Below are positions 35,158 through 44,555 of a stretch of 64,000 nt of DNA, one piece after another. A program made the position numbers and the translations under genes. The number at the start of each line of letters is the position of its first letter. Within the stretch, counting starts at the first letter, position 1. The notes under the pieces are model-generated. The model was not told the origin of the DNA. It saw nothing but the letters and a program-made list of their open reading frames with translations, and searched no databases. Origin of the DNA: Bradyrhizobium diazoefficiens (lineage in GTDB: Bacteria; Pseudomonadota; Alphaproteobacteria; Rhizobiales; Xanthobacteraceae); contig NZ_JAENXS010000002.1 of the NCBI RefSeq assembly GCF_016612535.1, forward strand, positions 1,922,001 through 1,986,000, written 5' to 3'.

Positions 35158-36453
35158 TTCCTTTGTCGCGGTCAGGCCCGTGCGCCGGGTCTCCGGCATC
35201 ACGAAAAGGATCAGCAACAGCCCGGTCGCCGCGATGCTCGCCAGCCCGAAGAAGGCGGTGGCATTGCCGAACTTGTCGCTGACATAGCCGCCGAGCGCGG
35301 TGCTCAAGGAAGCGCCGATGCCGGTCGCGGTGCCGACGATGCCCTGCGCCAGGTTGAAGTGCCCGCTGCCGAAGGCGACGTCGGCCACGATCAGCGGAAT
35401 CATCACGGCGAACACCGCCGCCGTGAAGCCGTCGAACACTTGCACCGCTACAAGCAAATACGGATCGCGCACGGTCGCGAACAGCAGGCCACGGATCGTC
35501 AGCGCGCCGAATCCGATCAGCAGCAACGGGCGCCGGCCCCACAATTGCGCCTTGCGCCCGACGGTCGGCGACAGCAGTGCCACGATCGCCTGCGGCACGA
35601 CGATACAAAAAGCCACAAGCACCGTCGCCCACTGGCTCGACCGCGCCGTCACTGCACTCGCCATCAGCGGCATCATCGAGGCGTTCGCCAGCTGCAGCAG
35701 CAGCACGCTGAACGCAAAGACGATGAGCGGCCGCTGCCGGACCAGATGCCAGAGATTGGTATCGCCCGGAACCGGCGCCTCGCGCGGCATCTCGCCGTGA
35801 CAACGCGCGATGTCGACTTCTTCCTCGCGGATGCGCGACAGCGCAATCAGGGTCGGAATCGCGAGCAGGAAGCTGACCAGGAACACCGAGCGGCTGGACA
35901 GGAGATAGCCGGCGGTGCCCATCACGGCGGCCGCAACGCCATTGCCGAGCGAGGCAAAGCGCGCGTTGCGGCCGAGCCGTTCGCCGATTGCAAGCGGACC
36001 CACGAGGCCGAGGCTGATCGCTGCGATCGCCGGCCCGAGCACACAGCTTGCGGCCGCATGCAGCGTGGCCGCAGCCACCACGACGGGGAAGATCGGCATC
36101 GCCGCATAGGCGAGCGCGCAACAGCCGATGGTCGCGATCGCAAGGCCGGCAACCAATCGCTCGGATTTCGCGGCATCGATGATTGCGCCGCCCGGCATCT
36201 GCCCGATCAGGGCAACGATGCCGCCGATCGACAGCACCAGGCCGATCTCGACCTGGGTCCATTTCTGCGTCGTCAGGTAAACCGCGATGAAGGGACCGAA
36301 TCCGGTCTGCACGTCGGCAAGAAAGAAGATGAACCAGTCGAGGCCGCGCAGGCTCTGGCGCGACGGCGCTGGAATGCTGGCAGGAAACCGCGCGGCGAAA
36401 TTGTCCTGCTCAACGCGCCGGTCACGATCTGCATGGTTCGGCTTGCTCGACAT
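35146..36453 (-). CDS. MFS transporter
   Basis: The protein is about 435 residues with twelve predicted membrane segments. Recognisable loops are QMPGGAIIDAAKSERLV (the A-like motif after helix 2) and TVGRKAQLWGRRPLLLIG (helix 8-9 loop). It carries a hydrophilic N-terminus of about 30 residues. The start is set at ATG 36453; a GTG at 36486 overlapping the PRC-barrel stop is an alternative, suggesting a coupled pair. The substrate is unknown. The location beside fixK2 is notable, but its 3' end is convergent and no FixK box was seen upstream. Confidence 0.85.
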   Translation of the reverse strand: MSSKPNHADRDRRVEQDNFAARFPASIPAPSRQSLRGLDWFIFFLADVQTGFGPFIAVYLTTQKWTQVEIGLVLSIGGIVALIGQMPGGAIIDAAKSERLVAGLAIATIGCCALAYAAMPIFPVVVAAATLHAAASCVLGPAIAAISLGLVGPLAIGERLGRNARFASLGNGVAAAVMGTAGYLLSSRSVFLVSFLLAIPTLIALSRIREEEVDIARCHGEMPREAPVPGDTNLWHLVRQRPLIVFAFSVLLLQLANASMMPLMASAVTARSSQWATVLVAFCIVVPQAIVALLSPTVGRKAQLWGRRPLLLIGFGALTIRGLLFATVRDPYLLVAVQVFDGFTAAVFAVMIPLIVADVAFGSGHFNLAQGIVGTATGIGASLSTALGGYVSDKFGNATAFFGLASIAATGLLLILFVMPETRRTGLTATKEMAG

Positions 36454-36482
36454 CAGCACAGGTAGCCATCCCTCCCCGCGCC

Positions 36483-37004
36483 TCACTGAACCGCTTGCAG
36501 CGGTTGCAGGCTGCCGGAGGCGCCGAGCACGACCATCGGCGTATCTTCCTTGTATTCCGGCGCGGCCGCGACCTGCGCTTTGGTCAATTCCAGCGTGATG
36601 CTGTCCTTCTTGTTGGTGATCTTGCCGAAACGAAGCGCGTTCCAGTCGACCACGATCTTGCGGCTGCCGACCCCGAGGAAGCCGCCGAAATCGATCACGG
36701 CCGCACGCACATGGCCGGTCAGATCGACGATGACGTCGACGATATGGCCCATGTCCTCGTCCGCCGCACTGCGCACGTCGCGTCCGAGCACGCCATGGGC
36801 ATCACTCGCGCCGATGATGGTTACCGACGGCGGCGGCGCCGCGCCTTTCGGCGTGACCGGCACCACCGAGGCCGGCGGCTGCGCATTCGGCGGGGCGTTC
36901 GCTTCGCTTGCGGCCGCCGGCTGCTCCTCCGCGGCGTGCGATACGGCAACCGTCACTCCCGCGACGATCGCCACGCTCAGGACCAACCATCCGGCGATAC
37001 GCAT
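36483..37004 (-). CDS. Exported PRC-barrel domain protein
   Basis: The protein is about 173 residues from ATG 37004 (GGAGGG upstream). It has a signal peptide (IAGWLVLSVAIVAGVTVAVSHA, about residues 2-23), an Ala/Pro/Glu-rich linker to about 65, then a PRC-barrel (GASDAHGVLGRDVRSAADEDMGHIVDVIVD, then VIDFGGFLGVGSRKIVVDWNALRF). PRC-barrels bind proteins or RNA-like ligands; periplasmic versions are common in Rhizobiales with unknown roles. It is adjacent to the MFS gene. Confidence 0.85.
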   Translation of the reverse strand: MRIAGWLVLSVAIVAGVTVAVSHAAEEQPAAASEANAPPNAQPPASVVPVTPKGAAPPPSVTIIGASDAHGVLGRDVRSAADEDMGHIVDVIVDLTGHVRAAVIDFGGFLGVGSRKIVVDWNALRFGKITNKKDSITLELTKAQVAAAPEYKEDTPMVVLGASGSLQPLQAVQ

Positions 37005-37026
37005 GCACCCTCCTTGCCGCACGCCG

Positions 37027-39231
37027 CTAGCGCGCGAGCACGATCGACACCTGGATCTGACCGCGCGTGCGGAGCACCTCCAGCGCCACGTCATCGCCGT
37101 GGCTGCTCACGCGCAGATCGACGGCGGATTCGCCCAATCGCAGATCGCGCAAGATGATCTCGTTCAGGAACGCCGGCAGATGCGGATTGCGCAGCCGGAT
37201 CTCACGGCGGGCGACGTCGAACTCGATGCCGAGCGCCGCCTCCAGCAGCGTGAACGGCGTGGCGCTGGCCCAGGCCTGCGGCGCGCAGGCCACCGGATAG
37301 AGCGTCGGGCCACGCCGCTTCTCGCGCCGGAAGCCGCAGAACAATTCCGGCAGCCGCCGCAGATCCATGTACGTCGCGGCATCGAAAAGGCCCTTGAAGA
37401 CGTGCGCGACCGCGTGCTTGAGCCCGTAATGTGCAAGACCGAGCGCGATCAGCGCATTGTCATGCGGCCAGATCGAGCCGTCGTGATACGACATCGGGTT
37501 GTAGCGCACCTCGCCGCGGGCGACGGTGCGGATGCCCCAGCCCGAGAAGAAGTGCGGCCCCATCAGATCGGCGGCGACGAGACGCGCGCGATCCTCGCGG
37601 ATCATGCCGCTGAACAGCACCTGCCCGGCATTCGAGGTGCGCACCTTGCAGGGCCGCTTCTTGCCGTCGAGCGCCACCGCATAAGTGCCGAGCTCCTCGC
37701 ACCAGAACGCCTTTTCGAAACGCTCGGCCAGCGCCTTGGCCTCCGCCTCGAGCCTCTTCGCGACGTCAGGCTTGCCGAGCCGCAGCGCGCATCGCGCGGC
37801 GAGCCGCTTGGCGGCGTAGACATAGCCCTGGACCTCGGCGAGCGCGATATTGCCTTCCGCGAGCTTGCCGTCGGCATGGAAGATCGCGTCGTAAGAATCC
37901 TTCCAGCCCTGGTTGGCCAGCCCTTTCTCGGTGGCACGCTGATATTCGACGAAGCCGTCCCCATCAGGGTCGCCCGGGCCGTCGATCCAGGCCAGCCCCG
38001 CCTCGATCGCGGGCCACAGCTCGGTCAGCGTTGTCTCGTCGCCAGTGCGCTCGACATAACGTCCAGCGAGCAGGACGAACAAGGCGGTCGAATCCACACT
38101 GCCGTAATATTGCGAGAACGGCACTTCGCGCAGCGCCGCCATCTCGCCGCCACGCATCTCGTGCAGGATTTTTCCCGGCGCAGCGTCGGCGAGCGGATCG
38201 ACCGCCGTGGCCTGGAAATGCGCGAGCCGACGCAGTACGCCCTTGGCGACCTGCGGATCGACCCACAGCATCTGGAGCGCGGTGATCAGTCCGTCGCGGC
38301 CGAACGTGGTCGAGTACCAGGGAATGCCGGCATAGGGATAACGCCCCTGAGGCGTCTCCGTCATCAACATATTGAGGTCGGCCATGGCTTGGCACAGCAC
38401 CTCATTGAAGATGTTGTTGGAGGTCTCGATGCTGGCCGCGCCGACCGTCAACTGCCGCATCTCGCGGCGATGCGCCAGCAGGCCCCTGAAGAAGCGCGCC
38501 GGCTTCTCCGCGATCGGCCGGTTGCAGGACACCGCCACGAACAGCGATTTGGACTCATGGGGATCCAGCTCGAGCTGCCAGGTCGCGGCATTGACCGAGA
38601 GCCGCGTCGGGCGCGGATCGAAATGCAGGCCGGTGGTTCGCTCGGCCTCGTCGAGACCGCGATATTCGAACAGCACATCGGTCGGCCCGAGCAGCTTGCT
38701 GGTGCCGGTCCCACGGCGTGGGCGCCGCTCGCCACGCACCTCGAACAAATCGGCGAAATCGTTGTCGAACAGCAGCGTCAACTCGAAGCTGGCGCGCTGC
38801 TCGCCGTGGTTCTGCAGCCCGATGCGCTGATAGGCCGTGCCGCGCCACAGGAAGATCGTGCGCACGATGTGCAGCAGGTCCTTTTGCAGGACGATGCGAT
38901 CCTGGCGATAGATGTCGGGATTGGTGAGGTCGACCGTCAATCCCGAGTTGTCGTCGCGCAGGTTCGAGCCAAGCAACAACGGCTGGAGATCGTCGAGCAC
39001 GAGCTCCAGCCGCGCCAGATAGCGGGTGTCGCAGTTGAACAGGCCATCCGGCCCGCCGGCTGACGCACCGATGTCGCCGTGGCTGTCCAGCACAATGAAC
39101 GTATCGTCGTGCTTGAGCGACCGCCGCGGTCGCGCGGCGGGGCCCGTCATCGGAATGTAGAACGCCTGCTCGGCGACGGCCTCTATCGTCTGCGATACCG
39201 AAATGATCTTGGTTGCGGCTTCGGCTGCCAT
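37027..39231 (-). CDS. Amylo-alpha-1,6-glucosidase-type glycogen debranching enzyme family protein
   Basis: The 734-residue protein starts at ATG 39231 with GGGGAG upstream. The N-terminal beta-rich domain (about 30-230; LDSHGDIGASAGGPDGLFNCDTRYLA) is typical of the bacterial debranching enzyme N-terminal domain. The C-terminal alpha/alpha-toroid spans about 290-700 (GIPWYSTTFGRDGLITALQMLW, PMSYHDGSIWPHDNALIALGL, CAPQAWASATPF). The DG and WPHDN motifs contain the likely acidic catalytic residues. It would hydrolyse glucan branches or another alpha-glucoside in the cytoplasm. Its neighbour is a GT4 glycosyltransferase across an ABC exporter. Confidence 0.87.
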   Translation of the reverse strand: MAAEAATKIISVSQTIEAVAEQAFYIPMTGPAARPRRSLKHDDTFIVLDSHGDIGASAGGPDGLFNCDTRYLARLELVLDDLQPLLLGSNLRDDNSGLTVDLTNPDIYRQDRIVLQKDLLHIVRTIFLWRGTAYQRIGLQNHGEQRASFELTLLFDNDFADLFEVRGERRPRRGTGTSKLLGPTDVLFEYRGLDEAERTTGLHFDPRPTRLSVNAATWQLELDPHESKSLFVAVSCNRPIAEKPARFFRGLLAHRREMRQLTVGAASIETSNNIFNEVLCQAMADLNMLMTETPQGRYPYAGIPWYSTTFGRDGLITALQMLWVDPQVAKGVLRRLAHFQATAVDPLADAAPGKILHEMRGGEMAALREVPFSQYYGSVDSTALFVLLAGRYVERTGDETTLTELWPAIEAGLAWIDGPGDPDGDGFVEYQRATEKGLANQGWKDSYDAIFHADGKLAEGNIALAEVQGYVYAAKRLAARCALRLGKPDVAKRLEAEAKALAERFEKAFWCEELGTYAVALDGKKRPCKVRTSNAGQVLFSGMIREDRARLVAADLMGPHFFSGWGIRTVARGEVRYNPMSYHDGSIWPHDNALIALGLAHYGLKHAVAHVFKGLFDAATYMDLRRLPELFCGFRREKRRGPTLYPVACAPQAWASATPFTLLEAALGIEFDVARREIRLRNPHLPAFLNEIILRDLRLGESAVDLRVSSHGDDVALEVLRTRGQIQVSIVLAR

Positions 39232-39289
39232 GAGCTGCTCCCCTGCGGCTTGATTTTCGAACGCGACCAACGCAAACGCAACTGTTGGT

Positions 39290-41053
39290 TTACGCGGCGA
39301 ACTTCGCGAGCCGGCTCATTTCCTGCGTCACCAGCTCACGGTACGGACCGTGGCCCTGCATCAGGCGGTCGGGCGCACCATCCTCGATGATCTTACCATT
39401 CCTCAGCACGATCACGCGATCGAAATTGCGCAGCGTTGCGAGGCGATGCGCGATTGCGATCACGGTGCGACCGCGCATCAGCCGCGTCAATGCCTCACGA
39501 ATGGCCTCCTCGGATTCACTGTCGAGCGCCGCGGTCGCCTCGTCGAGCAGCAGGATCGGCGCGTCCTTGACGAAGGCGCGCGCAATCGCAATGCGCTGAC
39601 GCTGGCCGCCGGACATTTTCACGCCGCGGTCGCCGACCATGGTGTCGAGTCCCTCCGGAAGACTGTCGATGAAGTCGCAGCGTGCCGCAATGGCCGCGCG
39701 CAGCACCTCGTCGTCGGTCGCGTTGGGCCGGCCGTAGCGGATGTTCTCGCGTATCGAACGATGGAACAGCGAAATGTCCTGCGGCACGACCGAAATCGCC
39801 TCGCGCAGGCTCTGCTGCGTGACCATGGAGATGTCCTGGCCGTCGACCGTGATGCTACCTTCGTCGGCATCATAGAAACGCTGAAGCAGAGTGAATAGCG
39901 TGGACTTGCCGCCGCCGGACTGACCGACCAGACCGACGCGCTGGCCGGGCTGAAGCCGCAGGCTGAAGCGCTCCAAGATCTTCTCACCGCCGGGATAGCC
40001 GAAGGTGACATTGTTGAATGCTATCGCGGCACCGCTCTTCACCAGCGGTTCGGCCTCGGGGTGATCACGCAGTTCATGCGGCACCAGCAGCGTCGCTATC
40101 GCCTCGGTCAATCGTGCGACATGTTGGGTGACGTCGACCAGAGCCACAGCCAAGTCGCGGGTCGCACTCAGGATGGAGATTCCGAGGGTACAGACCAGGA
40201 CAACATCGCCGGTCGTCGCCTCGCCCTGCTGCCAGAGCGTGACCGCCCAGGCCATCAGGGCGACCGTCAGAATCACGGTCACGGCGGCATGCAAAAGCCG
40301 CAACTTCTCCAGGTAACGAAGACTGCGGCTTCGCGCGGTGAGTTCCCGGTTGACGGTGGCGTCGAACCGCTCGTGCTCATGGCCGATGCCGCAGAAGGCG
40401 CGGACCAGCGGCATGTTGCTGATGACGTCGATCATCTCGCCATCGACCACGGCGGCCTTGTCGGCAAAATCGTCATGCAGCGGCTTGCCGGCCGCGGCGA
40501 GGTGGAACATCGCGATCACCATGCCGCCGGCGATCACGATCAGGCCGAGCGCCATATAAGGGCTGACGGTTCCAATCAGCGCGATCGCCGCAACCGTGGC
40601 GATGCACGGCGGCAACACGTTCCAGACGAACATGTTCTCGACCGTAAATACGGCGTTGGATGTGGCGGTAATGCGGCTGGTCAACATGCCCGGCATTCTG
40701 TCCGAGAAGTAACTCGGCGCGTGTCCTGTGAGATGACGAAATATGTCACGGCGTAAATCACCCGTGACACGGACGAAGGTGAAACTCGCGGTCCAGCTCG
40801 CGATCCGCCACAGAAAGTTGTCGGCAGCGATCAGCGACATGAGCAGAATGAATGCCAGCCATACGCTGCCACCATGCGAGGTTCCCGCCGACAAACTGTC
40901 GACAAGCGATTTGACGCCGTATTGCGTGCCCACTGAGCAGGCAACGGCGGCAATGACGGCGCACAGGATCACCAGATGCGACGCCAATCGACGCCGCAGA
41001 TAGCGCAAGACAAAGGCAAATGGCCTGCGCGCGTACCCAGAAAGATGATCCAT
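39290..41053 (-). CDS. ABC exporter, fused permease and ATP-binding domains
   Basis: The product is about 587 residues from ATG 41053 (MDHLSGYARRPF). A transmembrane domain of six helices (to about 320) is followed by a nucleotide-binding domain with Walker A GQSGGGKST (about residue 385), Q-loop, signature MSGGQRQRIAIARA (first residue Met instead of the usual Leu), Walker B ILLLDEATAALD and switch IAHRLAT. It is of the MsbA/lipid exporter type; the transported substance is unknown. An upstream open frame lacks protein-like features and is excluded. Confidence 0.88.
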   Translation of the reverse strand: MDHLSGYARRPFAFVLRYLRRRLASHLVILCAVIAAVACSVGTQYGVKSLVDSLSAGTSHGGSVWLAFILLMSLIAADNFLWRIASWTASFTFVRVTGDLRRDIFRHLTGHAPSYFSDRMPGMLTSRITATSNAVFTVENMFVWNVLPPCIATVAAIALIGTVSPYMALGLIVIAGGMVIAMFHLAAAGKPLHDDFADKAAVVDGEMIDVISNMPLVRAFCGIGHEHERFDATVNRELTARSRSLRYLEKLRLLHAAVTVILTVALMAWAVTLWQQGEATTGDVVLVCTLGISILSATRDLAVALVDVTQHVARLTEAIATLLVPHELRDHPEAEPLVKSGAAIAFNNVTFGYPGGEKILERFSLRLQPGQRVGLVGQSGGGKSTLFTLLQRFYDADEGSITVDGQDISMVTQQSLREAISVVPQDISLFHRSIRENIRYGRPNATDDEVLRAAIAARCDFIDSLPEGLDTMVGDRGVKMSGGQRQRIAIARAFVKDAPILLLDEATAALDSESEEAIREALTRLMRGRTVIAIAHRLATLRNFDRVIVLRNGKIIEDGAPDRLMQGHGPYRELVTQEMSRLAKFAA

Positions 41054-41329
41054 GTGACACTCGACCCCGTCGTGATGATTCCAATTGTTCTTGCTTGCCG
41101 ATTGAACATCGACCGCTTCGCTCGGTTCCCGGGCAACACCATCACGACATGCGGATGCGGACGATCTGAGAAGAGGTGATGGCGGTATCGAGACGCGCGC
41201 GTGATGTGTCGAACAAGTAACGTTCGTTGAGAGGAACTTCGCAACTGCGGGAACGTTCCCTTGACTGGCATGCCGGTGCCGATACACGGCGGGGTTCAAC
41301 GTTCACATGATCGCAGAGGAGAAGGTGAG

Positions 41330-42400
41330 ATGCGCATCGCGCAGGTAGCTCCGTTGACGGAGGCTGTTCCACCCAAGCTGTATGGCGGCACCGAGCGGGT
41401 GGTGCACTGGTTGACGGAAGAGTTGGTTGCCCTTGGTCACGACGTCACGCTGTTCGCCAGCGGCGATTCGCAGACGTCGGCGAAGCTGGACGCGTTATGG
41501 CCGCGGGCGCTTCGCCTCGACGGTTCCGTGCGCGATCCCAACGCGCTGCACATGGTGTTGCTCGAGCGCGTGCGGCGGAAATCTGACGACGAGGAGTTCG
41601 ACTTCCTCCACTTCCATCTCGATTATTATCCGTGGTCGCTGTTCTACCGGCAGCCGACGCCATTCCTGACCACGCTGCACGGCCGGCTCGATCTGCCGGA
41701 GCATCAGCCGGTGTTCAGCACCTTTTCCAAGATGCCGGTGATCTCGATCTCGAACGCGCAGCGGCGGCCGGTGCCGCAGGCGAATTGGGTGAAGACGATT
41801 CACCATGGCCTGCCGGAAAACCTGCTGACGCCGAAGCCGGTTCGCCAGGAATATCTTGCCGTGCTCGGCCGCATCGCACCGGAGAAAGGCGTCGACCGCG
41901 CCATCAAGATCGCGATGCATTGCGGGATTCCGCTGAAGATCGCGGCCAAGGTCGATCGTGCCGATCAGGATTATTACGACGAGCTGATCAAGCCGATGAT
42001 CCAGAACAATCCGCTGGTCGATTTCATCGGCGAGATCAGCGATCACGAAAAATCTGACTTCCTCAGCGGCGCGCTCGGTCTCTTGCTGCCGATTGACTGG
42101 CCGGAGCCGTTCGGCCTGGTGATGATCGAAGCGATGGCCTGCGGCACGCCGGTCGTCGCCTTCAACCGCGGCTCGGTGCCGGAGATCATCGACGAGGGCC
42201 TCACCGGCTTTGTGGTCGAGGACGTCCTCAGCGCCGCCGGCGTCGTCAACCGCCTTGCGCAACTCGACCGCACAGCCATCCGCAAGCAGTTCGAAGCGCG
42301 TTTTACCGCGCGGCGGATGGCACTGGACTATCTCGCCGCCTATCGCAGCCTGACCGAGGCCACCGAGCCACGGATCAAGCTGGTGAGCAGCGCGGAGTAG
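41330..42400 (+). CDS. Glycosyltransferase family 4 (GT-B) protein
   Basis: The 356-residue protein starts at ATG 41330 with GAGGAGAAGGTGAG upstream. N-terminal motif RIAQVAPLTEAVPPKLYGGTERVVHWLTEELV; C-terminal donor domain has LGRIAPEKGVDRAI and PFGLVMIEAMACGTPVVAF with the E-x7-E pattern. It probably transfers a sugar from a nucleotide donor in polysaccharide or glucan synthesis. It is divergent from the ABC exporter gene and convergent with the alkylsulfatase-like gene, with a strong hairpin after the stop. Confidence 0.88.
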   Translation: MRIAQVAPLTEAVPPKLYGGTERVVHWLTEELVALGHDVTLFASGDSQTSAKLDALWPRALRLDGSVRDPNALHMVLLERVRRKSDDEEFDFLHFHLDYYPWSLFYRQPTPFLTTLHGRLDLPEHQPVFSTFSKMPVISISNAQRRPVPQANWVKTIHHGLPENLLTPKPVRQEYLAVLGRIAPEKGVDRAIKIAMHCGIPLKIAAKVDRADQDYYDELIKPMIQNNPLVDFIGEISDHEKSDFLSGALGLLLPIDWPEPFGLVMIEAMACGTPVVAFNRGSVPEIIDEGLTGFVVEDVLSAAGVVNRLAQLDRTAIRKQFEARFTARRMALDYLAAYRSLTEATEPRIKLVSSAE

Positions 42401-42410
42401 CAGCCGCACT

Positions 42411-42444
42411 CTCGTGTCCCGGACGCGTGCGTCCGGGACACGAG
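42411..42444. terminator. Bidirectional terminator, perfect 16-bp stem
   Basis: CTCGTGTCCCGGACGC (42411-42426) and GCGTCCGGGACACGAG (42429-42444) pair perfectly around a 2-base loop in the 48-bp gap between convergent genes. Confidence 0.75.
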
Positions 42445-42448
42445 AAAC

Positions 42449-44380
42449 CTACCTCACCACCGCCCGCTTCGGCTCCACGATCTCGAACATCCGCGGGAAT
42501 TCGTCCATCAGGCCCATCAGCTCGGCGAGCCGCATCGGGTTGCCGGATAGCTCGACCTTTCCGCTGGCAACCGCCTCCGGAAAACTCGTCAGTTTCGCGA
42601 TGACATCGTCAAACGTCGCGCGCGCGAGCGTGAAGCTGGCATCGGCATTTTCGGCCTGGACGCCTTCGGTATAGGTCAGCGCGGAGTTTTCCAGGTTCAG
42701 CACGAACGTCTCGCCGGTATCCGAAAAACTCCAGTTCAGCACGATGTGCTTGCCCTCGGCCTTCGGGCCGTTGAGCCGGATGCCGAGCACGTCCCAGAGT
42801 TGCTCGGTGCGCAAAGCCGCCAGCGTCTCGCGCGGCATCGGCGAGCGTGGCGGGGTCTTCGGCATGCCCTGGCGCAATTCCTGCGCGCCGAACAAATAGG
42901 CGTTGCGCCAGGTCGAGCTCTCCGCGGCATAGCCGAGCTGCTCCAGCGTGTCGGCCAGCAGCGCACGCGCGGCCTGATGGTCCGGCTCGGCGAAGACGAG
43001 ATGGCCGAGCGCCTGCGCGACGAAGCGGAACTCGCCCTTGTCAAAATCGGCACGCGCGCGCGCCAGAATCGCGTCGGCACCGCCCATGTACTCCACATAC
43101 TTCTTGCCGGACTCCACAGGCGGCAGCGGATCGAGGTTGACCGGATTGGCGTCGTACCAGCCGAGATATTTTTGGTAGATCGCTTTCACGTTGTGCCTGA
43201 TGTGGCCGTAATAGCCGCGGCCGTGCCAGGCGCCCTCCAGGCTCTTCGGCAGCTGGATCGTCTCGGCGATCTCGGCCGCGTTCAGCCCGTGGTTCATCAG
43301 GCGGATGGTCTGGTCATGCGCGAATTTGTAGAGGTCACGCTGCTCGCGGATCATGGTGTCGATGCGCTCACGCCCCCACACCGGCCAGTGATGCTGGCCG
43401 CACATCGCCTCGGCCTTGCCGCCCCACAGATGCAGCGCCTCGTTGAGGTACTTCGACCACGCCAGCGCATCGCGCACATCGGCGCCGCGGAACGGCAGCA
43501 GATTGTGGAAATTGTGCGTGCAATTCTCGGCGAGGTTCAACAGCTTGTAACGCGGGATGAAGAAGTGCATCTCCGCCGGCGCTTCGCTGTTCGGCGCCAT
43601 CTGGAATTCGAATTCGACGCCGTCGATGATGCGCCTGTCGCCGGTCGCCATGATCAGATCGGTCGGCCGCAGCAATGCCACCGAGCCGGCCGCCATCGAC
43701 TTGCCGAGGCCGCAATCGACCTGCCCTCGTGCCCCCTTGGCGAGGAACGGGCCGAACTGATATTGTGCCCGGCGCAGCATTGCGGGACCGGCGATGATGT
43801 TCTCGGAGACGGCGTGCTCCATGAACAGGTTCGGCGCGATGATGGGCACGCTGGCAGTGGCGAGCGCATCCTCCTCCAGCACGCCGCGCGCACCTCCCCA
43901 ATGGTCGGTGTGGGTGTGGGTGAAGATGACGGCCGCGACCGGCCGCTGGCCGCGATGCTTGTAGTAGAGATCCAGCGCGGCACGCGCTCCCTCGATCGAG
44001 GTCAGGGTGTCGACGACGATGACGCCGCTGTCGCCTTCGATCAGCGTCATGTTGGCGATATCGAGCCCGCGCACCTGGTAGATGCCGGGCACGACCTCGA
44101 ACAGGCCGTGCTGCATGTTCAGCCGCGACTGCCGCCAAAGGCTCGGATTGACCGTGGGCGGCGCCTCCTCAGTGGACAGGAAGTCGTAGGGCTTCAAGCT
44201 CCAGACCGTCCGCCCTTGCGGGTTGGTGATCTCGGCGTGCTCGATCGTGCCGAGGAAGCCGCGCGCCGCATCGTCGAAATCCCGCGTGTCGGAAAGCGGC
44301 AACGCGTTCAGCATCGCCGTTTGCTGTGCAATGACGGACGGCGTTGCATCCTTCGGCTCGCTGCTGGATGTGCCTGTCAT
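42449..44380 (-). CDS. Alkylsulfatase-type metallo-beta-lactamase-fold hydrolase (SdsA-like)
   Basis: The 643-residue protein starts at ATG 44380 with GGAGG upstream. It has the alkylsulfatase layout: an N-terminal MBL domain with zinc motif THTHTDHWGG (about residue 165) and further ligands in LAENCTHNFHN and CGQHHWPVWG, a central dimerization helix domain, and a C-terminal SCP2-like domain (from about 510; SFSDTGETFVLNLENSAL). Such enzymes hydrolyse primary or secondary alkyl sulfates such as SDS to alcohol and sulfate. There is no clear signal peptide, unlike SdsA1, so location is likely cytoplasmic. Confidence 0.9.
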   Translation of the reverse strand: MTGTSSSEPKDATPSVIAQQTAMLNALPLSDTRDFDDAARGFLGTIEHAEITNPQGRTVWSLKPYDFLSTEEAPPTVNPSLWRQSRLNMQHGLFEVVPGIYQVRGLDIANMTLIEGDSGVIVVDTLTSIEGARAALDLYYKHRGQRPVAAVIFTHTHTDHWGGARGVLEEDALATASVPIIAPNLFMEHAVSENIIAGPAMLRRAQYQFGPFLAKGARGQVDCGLGKSMAAGSVALLRPTDLIMATGDRRIIDGVEFEFQMAPNSEAPAEMHFFIPRYKLLNLAENCTHNFHNLLPFRGADVRDALAWSKYLNEALHLWGGKAEAMCGQHHWPVWGRERIDTMIREQRDLYKFAHDQTIRLMNHGLNAAEIAETIQLPKSLEGAWHGRGYYGHIRHNVKAIYQKYLGWYDANPVNLDPLPPVESGKKYVEYMGGADAILARARADFDKGEFRFVAQALGHLVFAEPDHQAARALLADTLEQLGYAAESSTWRNAYLFGAQELRQGMPKTPPRSPMPRETLAALRTEQLWDVLGIRLNGPKAEGKHIVLNWSFSDTGETFVLNLENSALTYTEGVQAENADASFTLARATFDDVIAKLTSFPEAVASGKVELSGNPMRLAELMGLMDEFPRMFEIVEPKRAVVR

Positions 44381-44457
44381 CTCTGTATCCTCCCGGCTTG
44401 TTGTGATCATCTAACCGCATCTCGCGGTCGATTGCCACCGTCGGTGGAGGAGCAATG

Positions 44458-44545
44458 CGTAGCCCGGATGGAGCGAAGCGCAATCCGGATCTTCTATCGA
44501 GATGCGACAGAATCCCGGATTACGCTTCGCTCCATCCGGGCTACG
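44458..44545. repeat. Dispersed palindromic element
   Basis: The arms CGTAGCCCGGATGGAGCGAAG and the complementary sequence near 44515-44545 pair over 31 bp with one mismatch, separated by 26 bases. Sequences of this form (CGTAGCCCGGATGGAGCGAAGCG) are a well-known dispersed intergenic repeat in Bradyrhizobium-type genomes, from my general knowledge. It lies just upstream of the alkylsulfatase-like gene and beside the end of the TRAP permease gene. Confidence 0.8.
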
Positions 44546-44555
44546 ACGTACGGCC

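Noticed and set aside
41054..41299. N-terminal extension of the ABC exporter frame upstream of ATG 41053
   Set aside because: The extra 82 residues lack membrane or domain features, and they span the divergent promoter region of the glycosyltransferase gene.
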